Source: Prevotellaceae bacterium UBA6858 (GTDB lineage Bacteria; Bacteroidota; Bacteroidia; Bacteroidales; Bacteroidaceae). Taken from it: a stretch of 30,099 nucleotides of DNA. Below are positions 1 through 9,295 of the stretch, one piece after another. Position 1 is the first letter of the stretch. The number at the start of each line of letters is the position of its first letter. A model generated the notes under the pieces. That model was not told the DNA's origin and made no database searches. It saw nothing but the letters and a program-made list of their open reading frames with translations. The stretch spans positions 35,387 through 65,485 of the forward strand of contig DKDC01000029.1 of NCBI GenBank assembly GCA_002451695.1, given 5' to 3'. Made by a program: the position numbers and the translations under genes.

Positions 1-205
1 ATAATTCAAACTACATCAGATGTAATTTTTGAGGCGTTTGGGGAAAAGCCGTCGGTTTCGGTTTTGCGCCATTTGCTGGGGCGTATGGCATGCGCCCTGT
101 ATGCCAACGCGTGAACCGCATTGCGACAAAAGCAAACCACGACGGCAATAGCGGCAAAATTGCGCACTTCAGGGCGTTTTGCATACGCCCCTACGGCGGC
201 TCAAT
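1..205 (-). repeat. Composite intergenic repeat, copy A (truncated by window edge)
   Basis: This copy fills the space downstream of the acyltransferase gene. It contains two 19-bp GC palindromes in inverted arrangement, an imperfect one at 79-97 and another at 172-190 (both variants of GGGCGTATGSCATACGCCC). At its left edge is part of the 21-bp dyad array, including the perfect 6-1-6 dyad TACATCAGATGTA at about 13-25. Its orientation, with the array on the left, matches copies G and H. The T-tract end lies beyond the window. Nothing else is visible in this stretch. Short reading frames through the palindromes are repeat-derived and not genes. Confidence 0.75.
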
Positions 206-261
206 ATATTGTTTGATAAAGATTTCTATGGCTGACGCGCCCTACGCACCGCCGCCCGGAA

Positions 262-1395
262 TCACAATGCCTTATGGTAGCAGCGGCGGCGTTTGTGCGT
301 CTCGCTCTTCAGGTATTTCCACTGCGTCTGCACTTTCTCGTTCTCCTCGAGCTCGGGGTTGGTCTCGCCGTAGCGGAAGCCCATCTTCACATACGCTGGT
401 ATGAGGTCGGCAAAGAGCAGTGCGTTAACGCCCTTGCTTTGGTATTCGGGCTTCACGCCCACGAGCAGCAGGTCGAGAACGTCAGAATGCTTTATGAACA
501 GGGCTTTCAGAAGGTGGAACCAGCCGAACGGGAAGAGTTTTCCGTGCGCCTTCTGCAGTGCGCGGGCAATGGACGGCATTGAAACGCCCACCGCCACAAT
601 TTCGTTGTTTGCATCCTCCACAATCGAAATCATGCGCATGTCCAGCAGGGGGAAATACGTCTTCACATACTGGTCAACCTGCCTTTTCGACATCTTTGAG
701 TAGCCGAACAACGGTGAGTAGGCCTCGTTTATGAGGTCGAAAATGCGGTAGGGCAAGTCTGTGCCGCTTATCTCCTTGCGCGACTTTATGTGGTGCATAT
801 GCAGGTTAGAGCGTTTCATCACGATGTCCGCCACTCTCTGGTAGCCGTCGGGCACGCTCTCGGGAACGTAAAGTTTCTTCTCTATCCAGTCGGTCTGCTT
901 TTCGTAGCCCAGCGCCTCCATGTGCCGGGGGTAATACGGATAGTTGTATATGGTTGCCATTGTTGACAGTTGGTCGAAGCCCTCTATCAGCATCCCCTCC
1001 GCATCGATGTCGGTAAAGCCGAGCGGACCTACGATGTCGGTCATGCCCTTTTGCCTTCCCCACTCGCACACGGCGTTGAGCAGAGCCTCCGAAACCTCTC
1101 TGTCGTCAACGAAGTCAATCCACCCGAAGCGCACGTTGCGCGTGTTCCAGGTTTCGTTTGCGCGGTTGTTTATTATCGCCGCCACGCGCCCCACAATCTT
1201 TCCTTCCTTGTAGGCGAGGAAGTACTCCGCCTCGCAGAACTCAAAGGCGGGGTTTTTTTCTTTCGAGAACGTGGACTTCATGTCCTCATACAGGTCGGGC
1301 ACGGAATAGGCGTTGCCCTTGTAAAGTTCGTAGTTGAACCTTATGAATTTCTTCAAATCGCGCTTGGTCTCAACGCGGCGTATTTCAACAGCCAT
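262..1395 (-). CDS. GNAT-like N-acetyltransferase
   Basis: A 377-residue cytoplasmic protein. The C-terminal part (about residues 310-330) has the V-x-P-x-x-Q-x-K-G arrangement of GNAT motif A, which contacts acetyl-CoA pyrophosphate. The whole length and style resemble the YghO-like acyltransferases common in Bacteroidales. The acceptor substrate cannot be read from the sequence. The start follows the S41 protease stop by 6 bp, so it is the last gene of a kinase-protease-acyltransferase operon. Downstream lies repeat copy A, oriented so that its T-tract could end this transcript. The gene appears intact and its base composition matches its neighbours. Family assignment is firm at the fold level, weak for function. 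Confidence 0.8.
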   Translation of the reverse strand: MAVEIRRVETKRDLKKFIRFNYELYKGNAYSVPDLYEDMKSTFSKEKNPAFEFCEAEYFLAYKEGKIVGRVAAIINNRANETWNTRNVRFGWIDFVDDREVSEALLNAVCEWGRQKGMTDIVGPLGFTDIDAEGMLIEGFDQLSTMATIYNYPYYPRHMEALGYEKQTDWIEKKLYVPESVPDGYQRVADIVMKRSNLHMHHIKSRKEISGTDLPYRIFDLINEAYSPLFGYSKMSKRQVDQYVKTYFPLLDMRMISIVEDANNEIVAVGVSMPSIARALQKAHGKLFPFGWFHLLKALFIKHSDVLDLLLVGVKPEYQSKGVNALLFADLIPAYVKMGFRYGETNPELEENEKVQTQWKYLKSETHKRRRCYHKAL

Positions 1396-1401
1396 CTCAG
1401 C

Positions 1402-3099
1402 TTATTTCTTTTTCTTTGGTTTCAGGATTTCCGAATATGTTTGCGGCGAGTTGAGTATCTGCCGCGCCGCGTCAAGGGTCTTGTCGCCGTTTAGCGAGTT
1501 GCGCACCGCCCCGCGCTTGTAGTAGTAGCGCAGCATTATCTCGTTGTTCAAAAGTTTCTTGATTTCGGGCTTCCAGTGGTCGAAGTCATAGCTTTCGTTG
1601 TGGGTCAGCTTTGCCTCAAGAGCCTTTATCTCGTCAGCCACGTCATAGCCCTCGAACTTTGCGATGCTCTTGAGCTGCTTCAGAACCTTTTCGCTCTGCT
1701 TGTCATACGAGAACTTTTCGGCTATGGCGTATTGCTTGAACTTTTCATACTCTTCGTCGGAAATGTCGAAGCTCTCCGGCTTGTCTATCTGCGGATGGCG
1801 GTTGGCGAAACCGGTAACAAAGTCAAACAGCACGCGGCTTGTGAGCATGGAGGGGCTTAGGTAAATCACAATGTTCGCAACGCTGTCAACCTTAATCACG
1901 CTGTCGGGCAAAATGCCTCCGCCGTCGCGCACCGGGCGTCCGTTGGCCGTGTGGAAAACATGGGTCAGGCTGTCGGGAATCCTGCCCACCGAGCCGTCGG
2001 CATTGCGGTGGGAATAGTCAATGGCCTGTATGCAGCGCCCGGAAGGGATATAATATTTGCTCGTGGTAACCTTCAGCATTCCGTCGTATGGCAGCGGGCG
2101 CGTCTGCTGCACAAGCCCCTTGCCGTAGGTGCGAGTGCCCACAACCACAGCGCGGTCGTAGTCCTGCAACGTGCCGGCCATGATTTCCGCCGCCGAGGCG
2201 CTGCCGCCGTTCACAAGCACAGCGATGGGAATTTGCGTGTCCAAAGGCTCGCGCTGTGTCTTCAAAACCTGCTGCTCGCTTTTCACCTTTCCCTTGAGCT
2301 CCACCACGGTCTTGCCCTTGTCTATGAAAAGGTTCACAATCTCCACTGCCTCTTCGAGCGAGCCGCCGCCGTTTCCGCGCAGGTCGATAAGGAGTTTTTT
2401 CGCCCCCTGCCCTTTCAGCTCCACAACGGCTTTGCGCATTTCGTCGGCGCAGCCCTGTGTGAACTGCGAAAGATATATGTAGCCGGCATCGCCGAGCATT
2501 CCGCTGTATGTTACGGCGGGAGTTTTTATGGCCTCACGCGTAACCTTCACCTCGCGCACCTTGTCCTCGCCGGGACGCTGTATTTTCAAAATGAACGTAG
2601 TGCCGGGCTCGCCGCGAAGCGCATCGCTCACGCTTGATGTGAAGTCGCCAGAATCCTCTCCGTCCTTCAGCGGGCCGAAAGCCTTTCCGGCAATCTCCAT
2701 TATGATGTCGCCGGCGCGCAGTCCCGCCTTTGTCGCGGGGCAATTCTCAAACGGTTCGGCAACGATGCACCTTTTCAGCTCCTTGTTATAATGTATTAGT
2801 GCGCCCATGCCGCCGTATTTTCCCGTGAGCATCTGCTTGAGGTCGCCGCGCTCGCTGTCGGCAAAATAGTTGGTGTAGGGGTCGAGCGTGGAAAGCATTG
2901 CGTCCGCCGCCTCCTTGATGAGCTTCGACGGGTTTATGGTGTCAACATAATAAAGGTCGAGCTGCTTGAAAAGGTTGTTGAACACGTCGAGGTTCTTCCC
3001 AACCTCGAAATTGTGGTTCTTCTGCGCCGCCGCCGGCAACGCCATAAGCAGCGCCGCAACAGCGGGCATGGCGGCTTTAAGTGCTGTTCTCATCGTCAT
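1402..3099 (-). CDS. S41-family C-terminal processing peptidase (CtpA/Tsp-like)
   Basis: A secreted serine protease of the tail-specific family. With the start at 3099 it has 565 residues: a Sec signal peptide (hydrophobic core about residues 8-25, cleavage near AAA-Q), a PDZ domain (about 90-190) that binds substrate C-termini, then the S41 catalytic core. The catalytic serine lies in GGSASAAE (Ser302) and the general-base lysine in TYGKG (Lys327). The 25-residue spacing is that of CtpB and Tsp. It would act in the periplasm on C-terminal peptides. The frame is open up to 3222, but those extra residues overlap the kinase gene and would bury the signal peptide, so I chose the ATG at 3099; the ATG at 3093 is equally possible. 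It starts 5 nt after the kinase stop. Confidence 0.9.
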   Translation of the reverse strand: MTMRTALKAAMPAVAALLMALPAAAQKNHNFEVGKNLDVFNNLFKQLDLYYVDTINPSKLIKEAADAMLSTLDPYTNYFADSERGDLKQMLTGKYGGMGALIHYNKELKRCIVAEPFENCPATKAGLRAGDIIMEIAGKAFGPLKDGEDSGDFTSSVSDALRGEPGTTFILKIQRPGEDKVREVKVTREAIKTPAVTYSGMLGDAGYIYLSQFTQGCADEMRKAVVELKGQGAKKLLIDLRGNGGGSLEEAVEIVNLFIDKGKTVVELKGKVKSEQQVLKTQREPLDTQIPIAVLVNGGSASAAEIMAGTLQDYDRAVVVGTRTYGKGLVQQTRPLPYDGMLKVTTSKYYIPSGRCIQAIDYSHRNADGSVGRIPDSLTHVFHTANGRPVRDGGGILPDSVIKVDSVANIVIYLSPSMLTSRVLFDFVTGFANRHPQIDKPESFDISDEEYEKFKQYAIAEKFSYDKQSEKVLKQLKSIAKFEGYDVADEIKALEAKLTHNESYDFDHWKPEIKKLLNNEIMLRYYYKRGAVRNSLNGDKTLDAARQILNSPQTYSEILKPKKKK

Positions 3100-3104
3100 A
3101 GGGC

Positions 3105-4100
3105 TTATGCCTTGCAGAGGGTTTCTATCTTGGTGCGTATCTCCTCCCATGTGTTTTCGGGAAGAGCCGTGCCCGTTACCTGTATGACCGCCGTTGAGAG
3201 CAGCGTGCCTGCCTTGAGGCAAACTTCGAGCGGGCAGCCGGCGGTGAAGGCGTACATGAACCCGGCGGTGAAGAAGTCTCCCGCCGCCGTGGTGTCAACA
3301 ACTTTTTCAACCTCCCCTGCGTTGCACGATGCGAAGCCGCCGGGCGCGGTCTTCGAGCGTGCCATGCTGCCGCGTGCGCCGAGCTTCACAATCACGGTGT
3401 CGCACATGGAGGCTATCCTCTCAAGCGATTTCTCAGGCTCAAGCCCGGTAAAGGCAAAGCTCTCCTCCTCGTTGGCGAAAACAATGTCAACGCTTTCGTC
3501 CACAAGCCTCGTGAAAAACTCCCTGTCAGCCTCCACTATGTTGTAGCTCGCCATGTCGAGGCACACCTTCATGCCGAGTTTTTTCGCAAGCTCCACGGCG
3601 CGGTTCATCAGCGCGTGGTTCTGCACCAGATAGCCTTCAAGGTAAAGGTATTTGCAGCCGCGCAACATCTCCTCGTCCAAGTCCTCCGGCTCAAGCGCAG
3701 CCGCCGCGCCGAGGAACGTGGCGAAAGTTCTCTGCCCGTCGGGCGAGATGAAAGTGGAGGCAACGCCTGTGGGCATGGCTGCCTTGCGGAAGCACGCCTT
3801 CACCCCTGCGGCGGTCATGGTGTCGGAGTAGAAGCGGCCGTATTCGTCATCGCCCACCTTGCCTATGAACCCCGGAGTGCGCCCAAGGTGCGCCAGCGCC
3901 AGCATGGCGTTTGCCGCCGACCCGCCGGTGGCGCGTGAGGGGTCAAGCCCCTTTATGCTTTCGCTCACCTCGCCGAAGCGTTTCTCGTCTATAAGCTGCA
4001 TCGAGCCTTTCGGCAGGTTCATGGCGGCAAGCGTGCTGTCGTCCTCAATATGTGCCAATGCGTCAACCAGCGCATTGCCCATGCCTATGATTTTATCCAT
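3105..4100 (-). CDS. PfkB-family carbohydrate/nucleoside kinase (adenosine kinase-like)
   Basis: A 331-residue ribokinase-fold kinase that transfers the ATP gamma-phosphate to a sugar or nucleoside hydroxyl in the cytoplasm. PfkB signature 1 is visible as GGSAAN (residues 59-64). Signature 2 is DTTAAGDFFTAGF, with the catalytic aspartate at 275. In the second signature the usual DTTGAGD is DTTAAGD, as often seen in adenosine-kinase-like members, but substrate is not decided by this. It is first in an operon with the S41 protease and acyltransferase. A TATCTTTG -7 box lies 19-26 bp upstream (4119-4126), giving a very short leader. That box lies at the left edge of repeat copy B. Confidence 0.88.
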   Translation of the reverse strand: MDKIIGMGNALVDALAHIEDDSTLAAMNLPKGSMQLIDEKRFGEVSESIKGLDPSRATGGSAANAMLALAHLGRTPGFIGKVGDDEYGRFYSDTMTAAGVKACFRKAAMPTGVASTFISPDGQRTFATFLGAAAALEPEDLDEEMLRGCKYLYLEGYLVQNHALMNRAVELAKKLGMKVCLDMASYNIVEADREFFTRLVDESVDIVFANEEESFAFTGLEPEKSLERIASMCDTVIVKLGARGSMARSKTAPGGFASCNAGEVEKVVDTTAAGDFFTAGFMYAFTAGCPLEVCLKAGTLLSTAVIQVTGTALPENTWEEIRTKIETLCKA

Positions 4101-4116
4101 TGTGTCAGAATTTTAG

Positions 4117-4352
4117 TGCAAAGATAACGAAAAGGCGGCAATATTGCGGCGGCGGTATGCGGAGCGGTTCGGGCGGCAGCGTACAGGGCGTATGCCATAC
4201 GCCCCTGCAAATGGCGCAAAACCAGTACCGCCAAAAATACATTTGACGTAGGAAAAACTATGTCCGATGTAGAAAAAATTACATCAGACATAATTCAAAT
4301 TATATCAGACCTTTTTTCCGCCGTTGCAAACGTCTGTGAGCCAAATTCTTAC
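4117..4352 (+). repeat. Composite intergenic repeat, copy B
   Basis: This fills the gap between res and the kinase gene. From left to right it holds the edge motif GTGCAAAGATAACG, which contains the minus-strand -7 box; a GC-rich block; one GC palindrome (4186-4204); three consecutive 21-bp dyad units (4245-4265, 4266-4286, 4287-4307); GACC and six T (4308-4317); and the tail starting GCAAAC and ending at CTTAC (4348-4352). Positions 4146-4335 align with 9741-9930 in copy C without gaps, with 7 mismatches in 190 by my count. Both flanking genes run leftward, so its T-tract faces antisense transcription. The remaining 4353-4399 shows nothing further. Confidence 0.85.
4119..4126 (-). promoter_or_regulatory. 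Bacteroidota -7 box for the pfkB operon
   Basis: The minus strand reads TATCTTTG, a perfect match to the TAnnTTTG consensus of the Bacteroidota primary sigma factor, about 19 bp before the kinase ATG. No good TTTG -33 element is seen; that region is GC-rich repeat sequence. The same box with the same flanks occurs in front of mod at 9566-9573. Confidence 0.6.
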
Positions 4353-4399
4353 AAAACCTATCCGAAATTAGACAAAACTCTGGAAACCAGCGGTATAAC

Positions 4400-7378
4400 T
4401 TAAACTGCGCCGGACTCCGTTTTTTCCCCGAGCAACGAGCTGATTATTTCGAGCATTCCGCTGTTGTTTGTCTGCTTCCTGAAACTCACGTTAAAGCCGT
4501 CGTCCCTCAACTGCCCGAAGAACTTTTGGGCGCAGTCTATCTTCATTTTCTCCACAGGGCGCAGCGCGTCCCCGCCGTCAACACCCTTTGTCTCGACAAC
4601 TATGTTCATTTCGTCTTTGCCGTTTTGGCGTCTCACCACATACATGAAGTCGGGGCTGTATGTGCCGTCCAAGGTTGGTATCGACACGCTTCTGCGGGGT
4701 ATTTTGCCATACACCACAATTTCGTCGCACTCGGTTTTTATGTCCTTGCGCTCCAAATCGGAATCGTATGCTATAGTGTCGTAAAGGTATCGCGGCGCGG
4801 GTTCGCCACGCTCCACATACACGCCTATGTTTCCCGTGGGGATTTCGTCGCGCAGCTTTCCGTTGATGTCGGTGAGCGAGGTTTCGCACGACTTGTAATC
4901 AGCCTGCCTGTATCTTACAAGCCCGGTTATGTTGTCCGCCTTCCACTCGTCAAACTCTTTAATGAAGCGCGTCAGCGACGCCTCGTTTATAAGTTCCGGG
5001 GCGTACCTGTGGGTGGAGAAATAGTTGGCCATCACCTTGTGTACGGTCTTTATTGGCAGGGAAGTGGCTTCGTTTATGCGCCGCAGGAATACGCCGTAGG
5101 GCAGAGCCTTGCCGCCCATGCGGTATTGCGTCTCGCGGTCGTGAACCACGGTTGCCGTGCCGCCCTGGGTTGACACTGTGTCGCAGTGCGCCGTCATGGT
5201 TGGCGCGGCAAACACTTCGCCGCTGATGCTGAAGCCTTCCTCGATTTTCGCCGTAAGGTTGCCGTCGAAAAATATTATGTACTTGCGGTTGAGAATGCGC
5301 CACAGCCTTTCCAGCTCCTTGTATCTCTCCTTGCGTATCCTTGTGCCGCTTGCCTGTTTCCTGTTGTCGTCCCTCACTTTGTCGCTTCCAACCCCAGCCA
5401 TGTTGAACTCGGGATATTCGAAGTTTAGCTGCGCAAGTTTTTCAAGGTTTATTTTCTTGTCTCCGTCAACAAGTTTCTTTTGCAGAAGCTCTATAAGCAA
5501 ACTCGTATCATCAGTACCACGTTTTTCAGCCACTTCCTTCAACTGCGTGCTTGTTATGCACAGTTCCGCGCCGGCAAGGTTGTCGCCGTTAATCTCGGCA
5601 ATGAGTTTGTTTGCGAAGTCAGCCTCCCTGAAGTCCACAATGTAGTGCAGCATAAAGCGGTCGCCGCTAATCCGGTTGCCGTATTCGTCCACCGGCAGCC
5701 GCAGCCCGCGCCCCACTTCCTGCAACTTGCTCGTCTCGCTTCCGCTTGAGCGCAGTTTTGCAATGGTGAACACGTTGGGGTTGTCCCACCCCTCCTTGAG
5801 CGTCCACTTTGAAAACAAAAACCGGCGCACGTTCCATGAGCCGTCGTCGTTGCGGAATTGCAGCAGGTGCTTCTTGTTTCTCAGAATGTCGTCAACCTCG
5901 CGCGCCACAGCCTCATCCTTGTCGCTGTTGTCCCGGGCGAAATATCCCGCCGAGCATTCCCCTATGTTTTCCAGGCTTGCCTGCAAGAACTGCGCATAGT
6001 CCTGCGAGTTTTCCGCCGTGTTTGCGATTTCCTGTTCCAGCCTTTCGCGCAAAAGCCTCCCGAACGTGTCGCGCAGCCAAGCGTTCCCGCCCTCGCCGTC
6101 GCCACGGAACGACGCTATGTCGTCAATGAAAAACAGCGCGAGGGTCTTTATTTTCTGCGTTCGCATGAAGTTGGTGCGCTCGGTCTCGAAATGCCGTTGT
6201 ATTGCAAGGCGCATCATCCCCTCCTGATAGGGTGTGGAATAAATGTCAACGTCAAACTCCTCGCCCTTGTGCTTCTCCTGTCCGTTGGAAAGCGCAATCA
6301 TGTCCCTTCCAATTCCGCTGATTAATATTCCGCCCATTTCGGGGGATATTTCGCCCAGCGAGTCGCCTTTGTAAAGCGTGAGCCTTTTTGCGCCGCCGCT
6401 TGTGATGTGGGCGAAAACCGCCGAGTTTCTCCCTTTGGTTGACATCAGGCGTATTTTCTCGCTCTTGCGGCTCAGCGGCTCGAAATGGTTTTTCGCCACG
6501 CCCTTTACGAGATTTTCGTTGAAGGCTTGGAAGGCGTTGAGGTTGTAGAGCAGGTTTTGGTAGTCCTTTGCCTTGGGGCGCACGCCCTTTGCCTTTTCGT
6601 CCACGTCGGGAAACGTCGCCCCGAAACGTATTATGCACTGCGGCCGGATGCGGTCGCGGATAACGCCGAACGTTTTCCCGCTCTGCCTGAAGCGGTGCGG
6701 CTCGTCGATTATCAGAAATGGGCGCGTGGCTTTCAGAGCGTCGAGCGGACAGTAATAGCCCTCGATTGTCTGGTCGTAGTCGCGGCCGAGCATCTTTGCC
6801 TTGCTGTCGGAAATCAGCGCCGCGTTGACGAGAAGAACGTATATGCGGTTTGAAATCTGGTGCGAGCCGCCCACAAACTCCCTGACCTCGGAGGGGAAAA
6901 GACGCTTGCCGTTTTTCACGGGCCGCGCGGTGAGCACGCACAAGTCGATGTTGGCGTCATAGCCGCAGTCGTCCTTGAAATGGCGTCTCACGTCGGGGTC
7001 GCCCATAAACGACCTTGCGCCCTCCTTGATTGCGAGCGTGGGCACGGCGACTATGAACTTGTTAACGCCATACAGTTTGTGCAGCTCGTATATGGCGTGT
7101 GTGTAAACGTATGTCTTGCCCGTGCCGGTCTCCATCTTGATGTCGAGGTTCAGCGTGGCTTGCGGCGCGGAAAACACGCGGGCGTCCGCCGGCACATTAA
7201 GCTCCTTTTCATCCTGTATGGCTCTGATGTTGCGCCCTATGGCTTCGTCGTGCAGCGGTATCAAGGGGTTTTCGCACATTGCCGCAGGCCTTTCAAACGC
7301 CACGCCTTGGAAAACGCGCGTTATGGCATCCACGGCCCGCTGCTGGTGCTTCAAGCCCCTCTGGTATCTGATTTCCAT
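4400..7378 (-). CDS. res: Type III restriction endonuclease subunit Res
   Basis: A 992-residue subunit of a type III restriction enzyme, close to the usual 900-1000 residues. It combines a superfamily 2 helicase/ATPase with a C-terminal nuclease. Visible motifs are Walker A (GTGKT, residues 85-89), motif II as DEPH (225-228, the form typical of type III Res), and motif VI (GRGLR, 556-560). The nuclease motif is PD-(D/E)xK: Pro909-Asp910, then Glu929-Thr-Lys931. With Mod it would cleave DNA after ATP-driven communication between two unmethylated, oppositely oriented sites. It starts 3 nt after the mod stop, so the two are co-transcribed. No frameshift or missing motif is seen, so it is expected to be active. 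Confidence 0.95.
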   Translation of the reverse strand: MEIRYQRGLKHQQRAVDAITRVFQGVAFERPAAMCENPLIPLHDEAIGRNIRAIQDEKELNVPADARVFSAPQATLNLDIKMETGTGKTYVYTHAIYELHKLYGVNKFIVAVPTLAIKEGARSFMGDPDVRRHFKDDCGYDANIDLCVLTARPVKNGKRLFPSEVREFVGGSHQISNRIYVLLVNAALISDSKAKMLGRDYDQTIEGYYCPLDALKATRPFLIIDEPHRFRQSGKTFGVIRDRIRPQCIIRFGATFPDVDEKAKGVRPKAKDYQNLLYNLNAFQAFNENLVKGVAKNHFEPLSRKSEKIRLMSTKGRNSAVFAHITSGGAKRLTLYKGDSLGEISPEMGGILISGIGRDMIALSNGQEKHKGEEFDVDIYSTPYQEGMMRLAIQRHFETERTNFMRTQKIKTLALFFIDDIASFRGDGEGGNAWLRDTFGRLLRERLEQEIANTAENSQDYAQFLQASLENIGECSAGYFARDNSDKDEAVAREVDDILRNKKHLLQFRNDDGSWNVRRFLFSKWTLKEGWDNPNVFTIAKLRSSGSETSKLQEVGRGLRLPVDEYGNRISGDRFMLHYIVDFREADFANKLIAEINGDNLAGAELCITSTQLKEVAEKRGTDDTSLLIELLQKKLVDGDKKINLEKLAQLNFEYPEFNMAGVGSDKVRDDNRKQASGTRIRKERYKELERLWRILNRKYIIFFDGNLTAKIEEGFSISGEVFAAPTMTAHCDTVSTQGGTATVVHDRETQYRMGGKALPYGVFLRRINEATSLPIKTVHKVMANYFSTHRYAPELINEASLTRFIKEFDEWKADNITGLVRYRQADYKSCETSLTDINGKLRDEIPTGNIGVYVERGEPAPRYLYDTIAYDSDLERKDIKTECDEIVVYGKIPRRSVSIPTLDGTYSPDFMYVVRRQNGKDEMNIVVETKGVDGGDALRPVEKMKIDCAQKFFGQLRDDGFNVSFRKQTNNSGMLEIISSLLGEKTESGAV

Positions 7379-7381
7379 TTG

Positions 7382-9295
7382 TCAGTATCTTATGTGGAGT
7401 TCCGCCTTGAGGTGTTTCGCGCCGTCATGAAGCATTCTGAGGTTGGAGCGCAGCATCTCGGTCTGCCCGTAGTTGAAGCTGTAGCCGAACGCCACAATCT
7501 CGGTTGGGTTGAATGCGGGATCGTTTCCGTATTTCTCTATGAGGGCAACCATGGCGCTGTTGTCGAAATCCCCGCCCTCGAGCAGATAGATGTGCCGTCC
7601 TATGGTGTAGGCGGTGTATTTGGCAAGGCGGAGTTCCTGCGGCTTGGCTGTAAGCCCGTAACCGTCGCCCACGAGCCACGTTGCCAGCACAGTCTCCCTG
7701 CCGAACGTTTTCAGAATGTCGTCATCGGTTAGCGCGGCGTGCGGGTCGAACTTCTCCAGCCGGTCGAGCGTTTTGCGCGCCACACTGTGCAATGTGAAAT
7801 GCTTGAAGCCCAAATCCATTTTCCCGGCAAAGAGCGGATTTTCCCCGCGTATCTTTTCCGCCGCCCGCCTTATGCGCTCCATGCCTATCTGGTCTATTGT
7901 GGCATATCCCGCATTCCGCGCCGGAGAGCCTTGCGGCGTAGCCTCGGGAAGCTGAACCATTATGAATTTGCGCCTGCCCTCTCCATTTTCTTCGGCATTC
8001 AATTGCATTACGGCATGAGCCGTTGTTGCGCTGCCGCTGAAGAAGTCAAGAATAATGTCGTCCCCATGAGTATTCGCCAAACAGCAAATACGTTTTATCA
8101 AATCTACAGGTTTAGGATAACTAAATACCTTATCGCCAATCAGAGCTTTTAAAAGTGTAGCTCCCGTGGTATTTTTTATATCGTCAATTACAGTCGTAAA
8201 TAATTTGGTATTCGGTTCGCCAACTGAAACTTCAAACACTTTTTCATACGCAACCCATTCACCTTCTTTCTTCTTAAATTCCACAATTCCATTGTCAATG
8301 TTTTTCTGCATTGTTTCTTTTTTCCAACGCCAACGCCCTTCTTCTTTTTCGTTTAGCATTGGATAAAAATCTTTTCCATCGGGATCTTTTATTGGATAAT
8401 ACAGATTTGGTCTATCGGTGCGCCGGCTGTTGTCTCCCCACTTCCTTAGGAGTTGTAAGTTATAATGCTTTTTCTTTTTCTCATCCCAAAAAGGATATAT
8501 CTTACCTTCTTTTCTTATTTTGCCAGATTCAAATAACCTCACATGACTTGAATAACACAACACGTATTCGTGTACTATCGCATAATGTTTGCTGTCCTGG
8601 CGACCGCCACTTCCTTTTCTCGTAAATTGCGCCACGAAGTTTTCCTCGCCGAAAATGGAATCGCAGAGCAGCTTCAGGTTAGCCTGTTCATTGTCATCGA
8701 TGGAAATGAAAATCACTCCGTCGTCGGTCAGAAGATCCCGCGCAAGAAACAGGCGCGACGCCATGAAGGTGAGCCACGCCGAGTGAGAGGAGGAACGGCG
8801 CGAGGTGAGGTCGAGGATGCGCTCCGCCCTCTCCTCGTCCACCCCAAGACGCTGTTCGAGCTGAGCCGCCGTGAAGTTGAAACTGTCGCTATATACAAAA
8901 CCGTCGTTGCCCGTGTTGTAGGGTGGGTCTATGTAAATGCACTTCACGCTGTTGCTGTAGGATTTCAGCAGGTGCTTCAGCGCGTCGAGGTTGTCGCCCG
9001 TGATGTAAACGTTTTCGCTCGCGGCGTTTTCGGGCTTGGAGTTGTGCGCCCCATCGGGCACAACTATCGTCTCTGTGTCGGTCGCGGCAATAAGGTTTGC
9101 GTAGTTCCTGCCCAAAAAGTCCAGGCCGTAGCCCTCGTGCGTGGCGGGGACTTCGGCGGATATAAGGTTTTGGAATTTCTGCAGGTCGAAGTTACCGTTT
9201 TTGTCAAAGCATTGCGGAAAATCCCTGTGGAGCTTTTCAAGCGTTCCGCCGCATGGCGTGGCGGATTCGTTTTTATGGATTATGTCTTTTATCAT
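7382..9295 (-). CDS. mod: Type III DNA-methyltransferase subunit Mod (beta-class N6-adenine)
   Basis: A 637-residue subunit that methylates adenine at one strand of the recognition site and supplies specificity to the Res-Mod complex. Motif IV DPPY (residues 123-126) precedes the SAM-binding motif I, DFFSGS (417-422). This order defines the beta class, with the target-recognition domain between the two. That middle segment (about residues 235-411, DNA 8060-8590) is strongly AT-rich: lines I counted are 25-40% GC against 58% in a flanking line. It is rich in Lys, Asn, Ile and Tyr, suggesting an exchanged recognition domain. I chose the ATG at 9295; an upstream ATG at 9337 adds 14 unconvincing residues. 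It is first of the mod-res pair. Confidence 0.94.
   Translation of the reverse strand: MIKDIIHKNESATPCGGTLEKLHRDFPQCFDKNGNFDLQKFQNLISAEVPATHEGYGLDFLGRNYANLIAATDTETIVVPDGAHNSKPENAASENVYITGDNLDALKHLLKSYSNSVKCIYIDPPYNTGNDGFVYSDSFNFTAAQLEQRLGVDEERAERILDLTSRRSSSHSAWLTFMASRLFLARDLLTDDGVIFISIDDNEQANLKLLCDSIFGEENFVAQFTRKGSGGRQDSKHYAIVHEYVLCYSSHVRLFESGKIRKEGKIYPFWDEKKKKHYNLQLLRKWGDNSRRTDRPNLYYPIKDPDGKDFYPMLNEKEEGRWRWKKETMQKNIDNGIVEFKKKEGEWVAYEKVFEVSVGEPNTKLFTTVIDDIKNTTGATLLKALIGDKVFSYPKPVDLIKRICCLANTHGDDIILDFFSGSATTAHAVMQLNAEENGEGRRKFIMVQLPEATPQGSPARNAGYATIDQIGMERIRRAAEKIRGENPLFAGKMDLGFKHFTLHSVARKTLDRLEKFDPHAALTDDDILKTFGRETVLATWLVGDGYGLTAKPQELRLAKYTAYTIGRHIYLLEGGDFDNSAMVALIEKYGNDPAFNPTEIVAFGYSFNYGQTEMLRSNLRMLHDGAKHLKAELHIRY

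Noticed and set aside
3100..3222. N-terminal extension of the S41 protease
   Set aside because: It overlaps the kinase gene and precedes an obvious signal peptide; a start at 3099 or 3093 fits.
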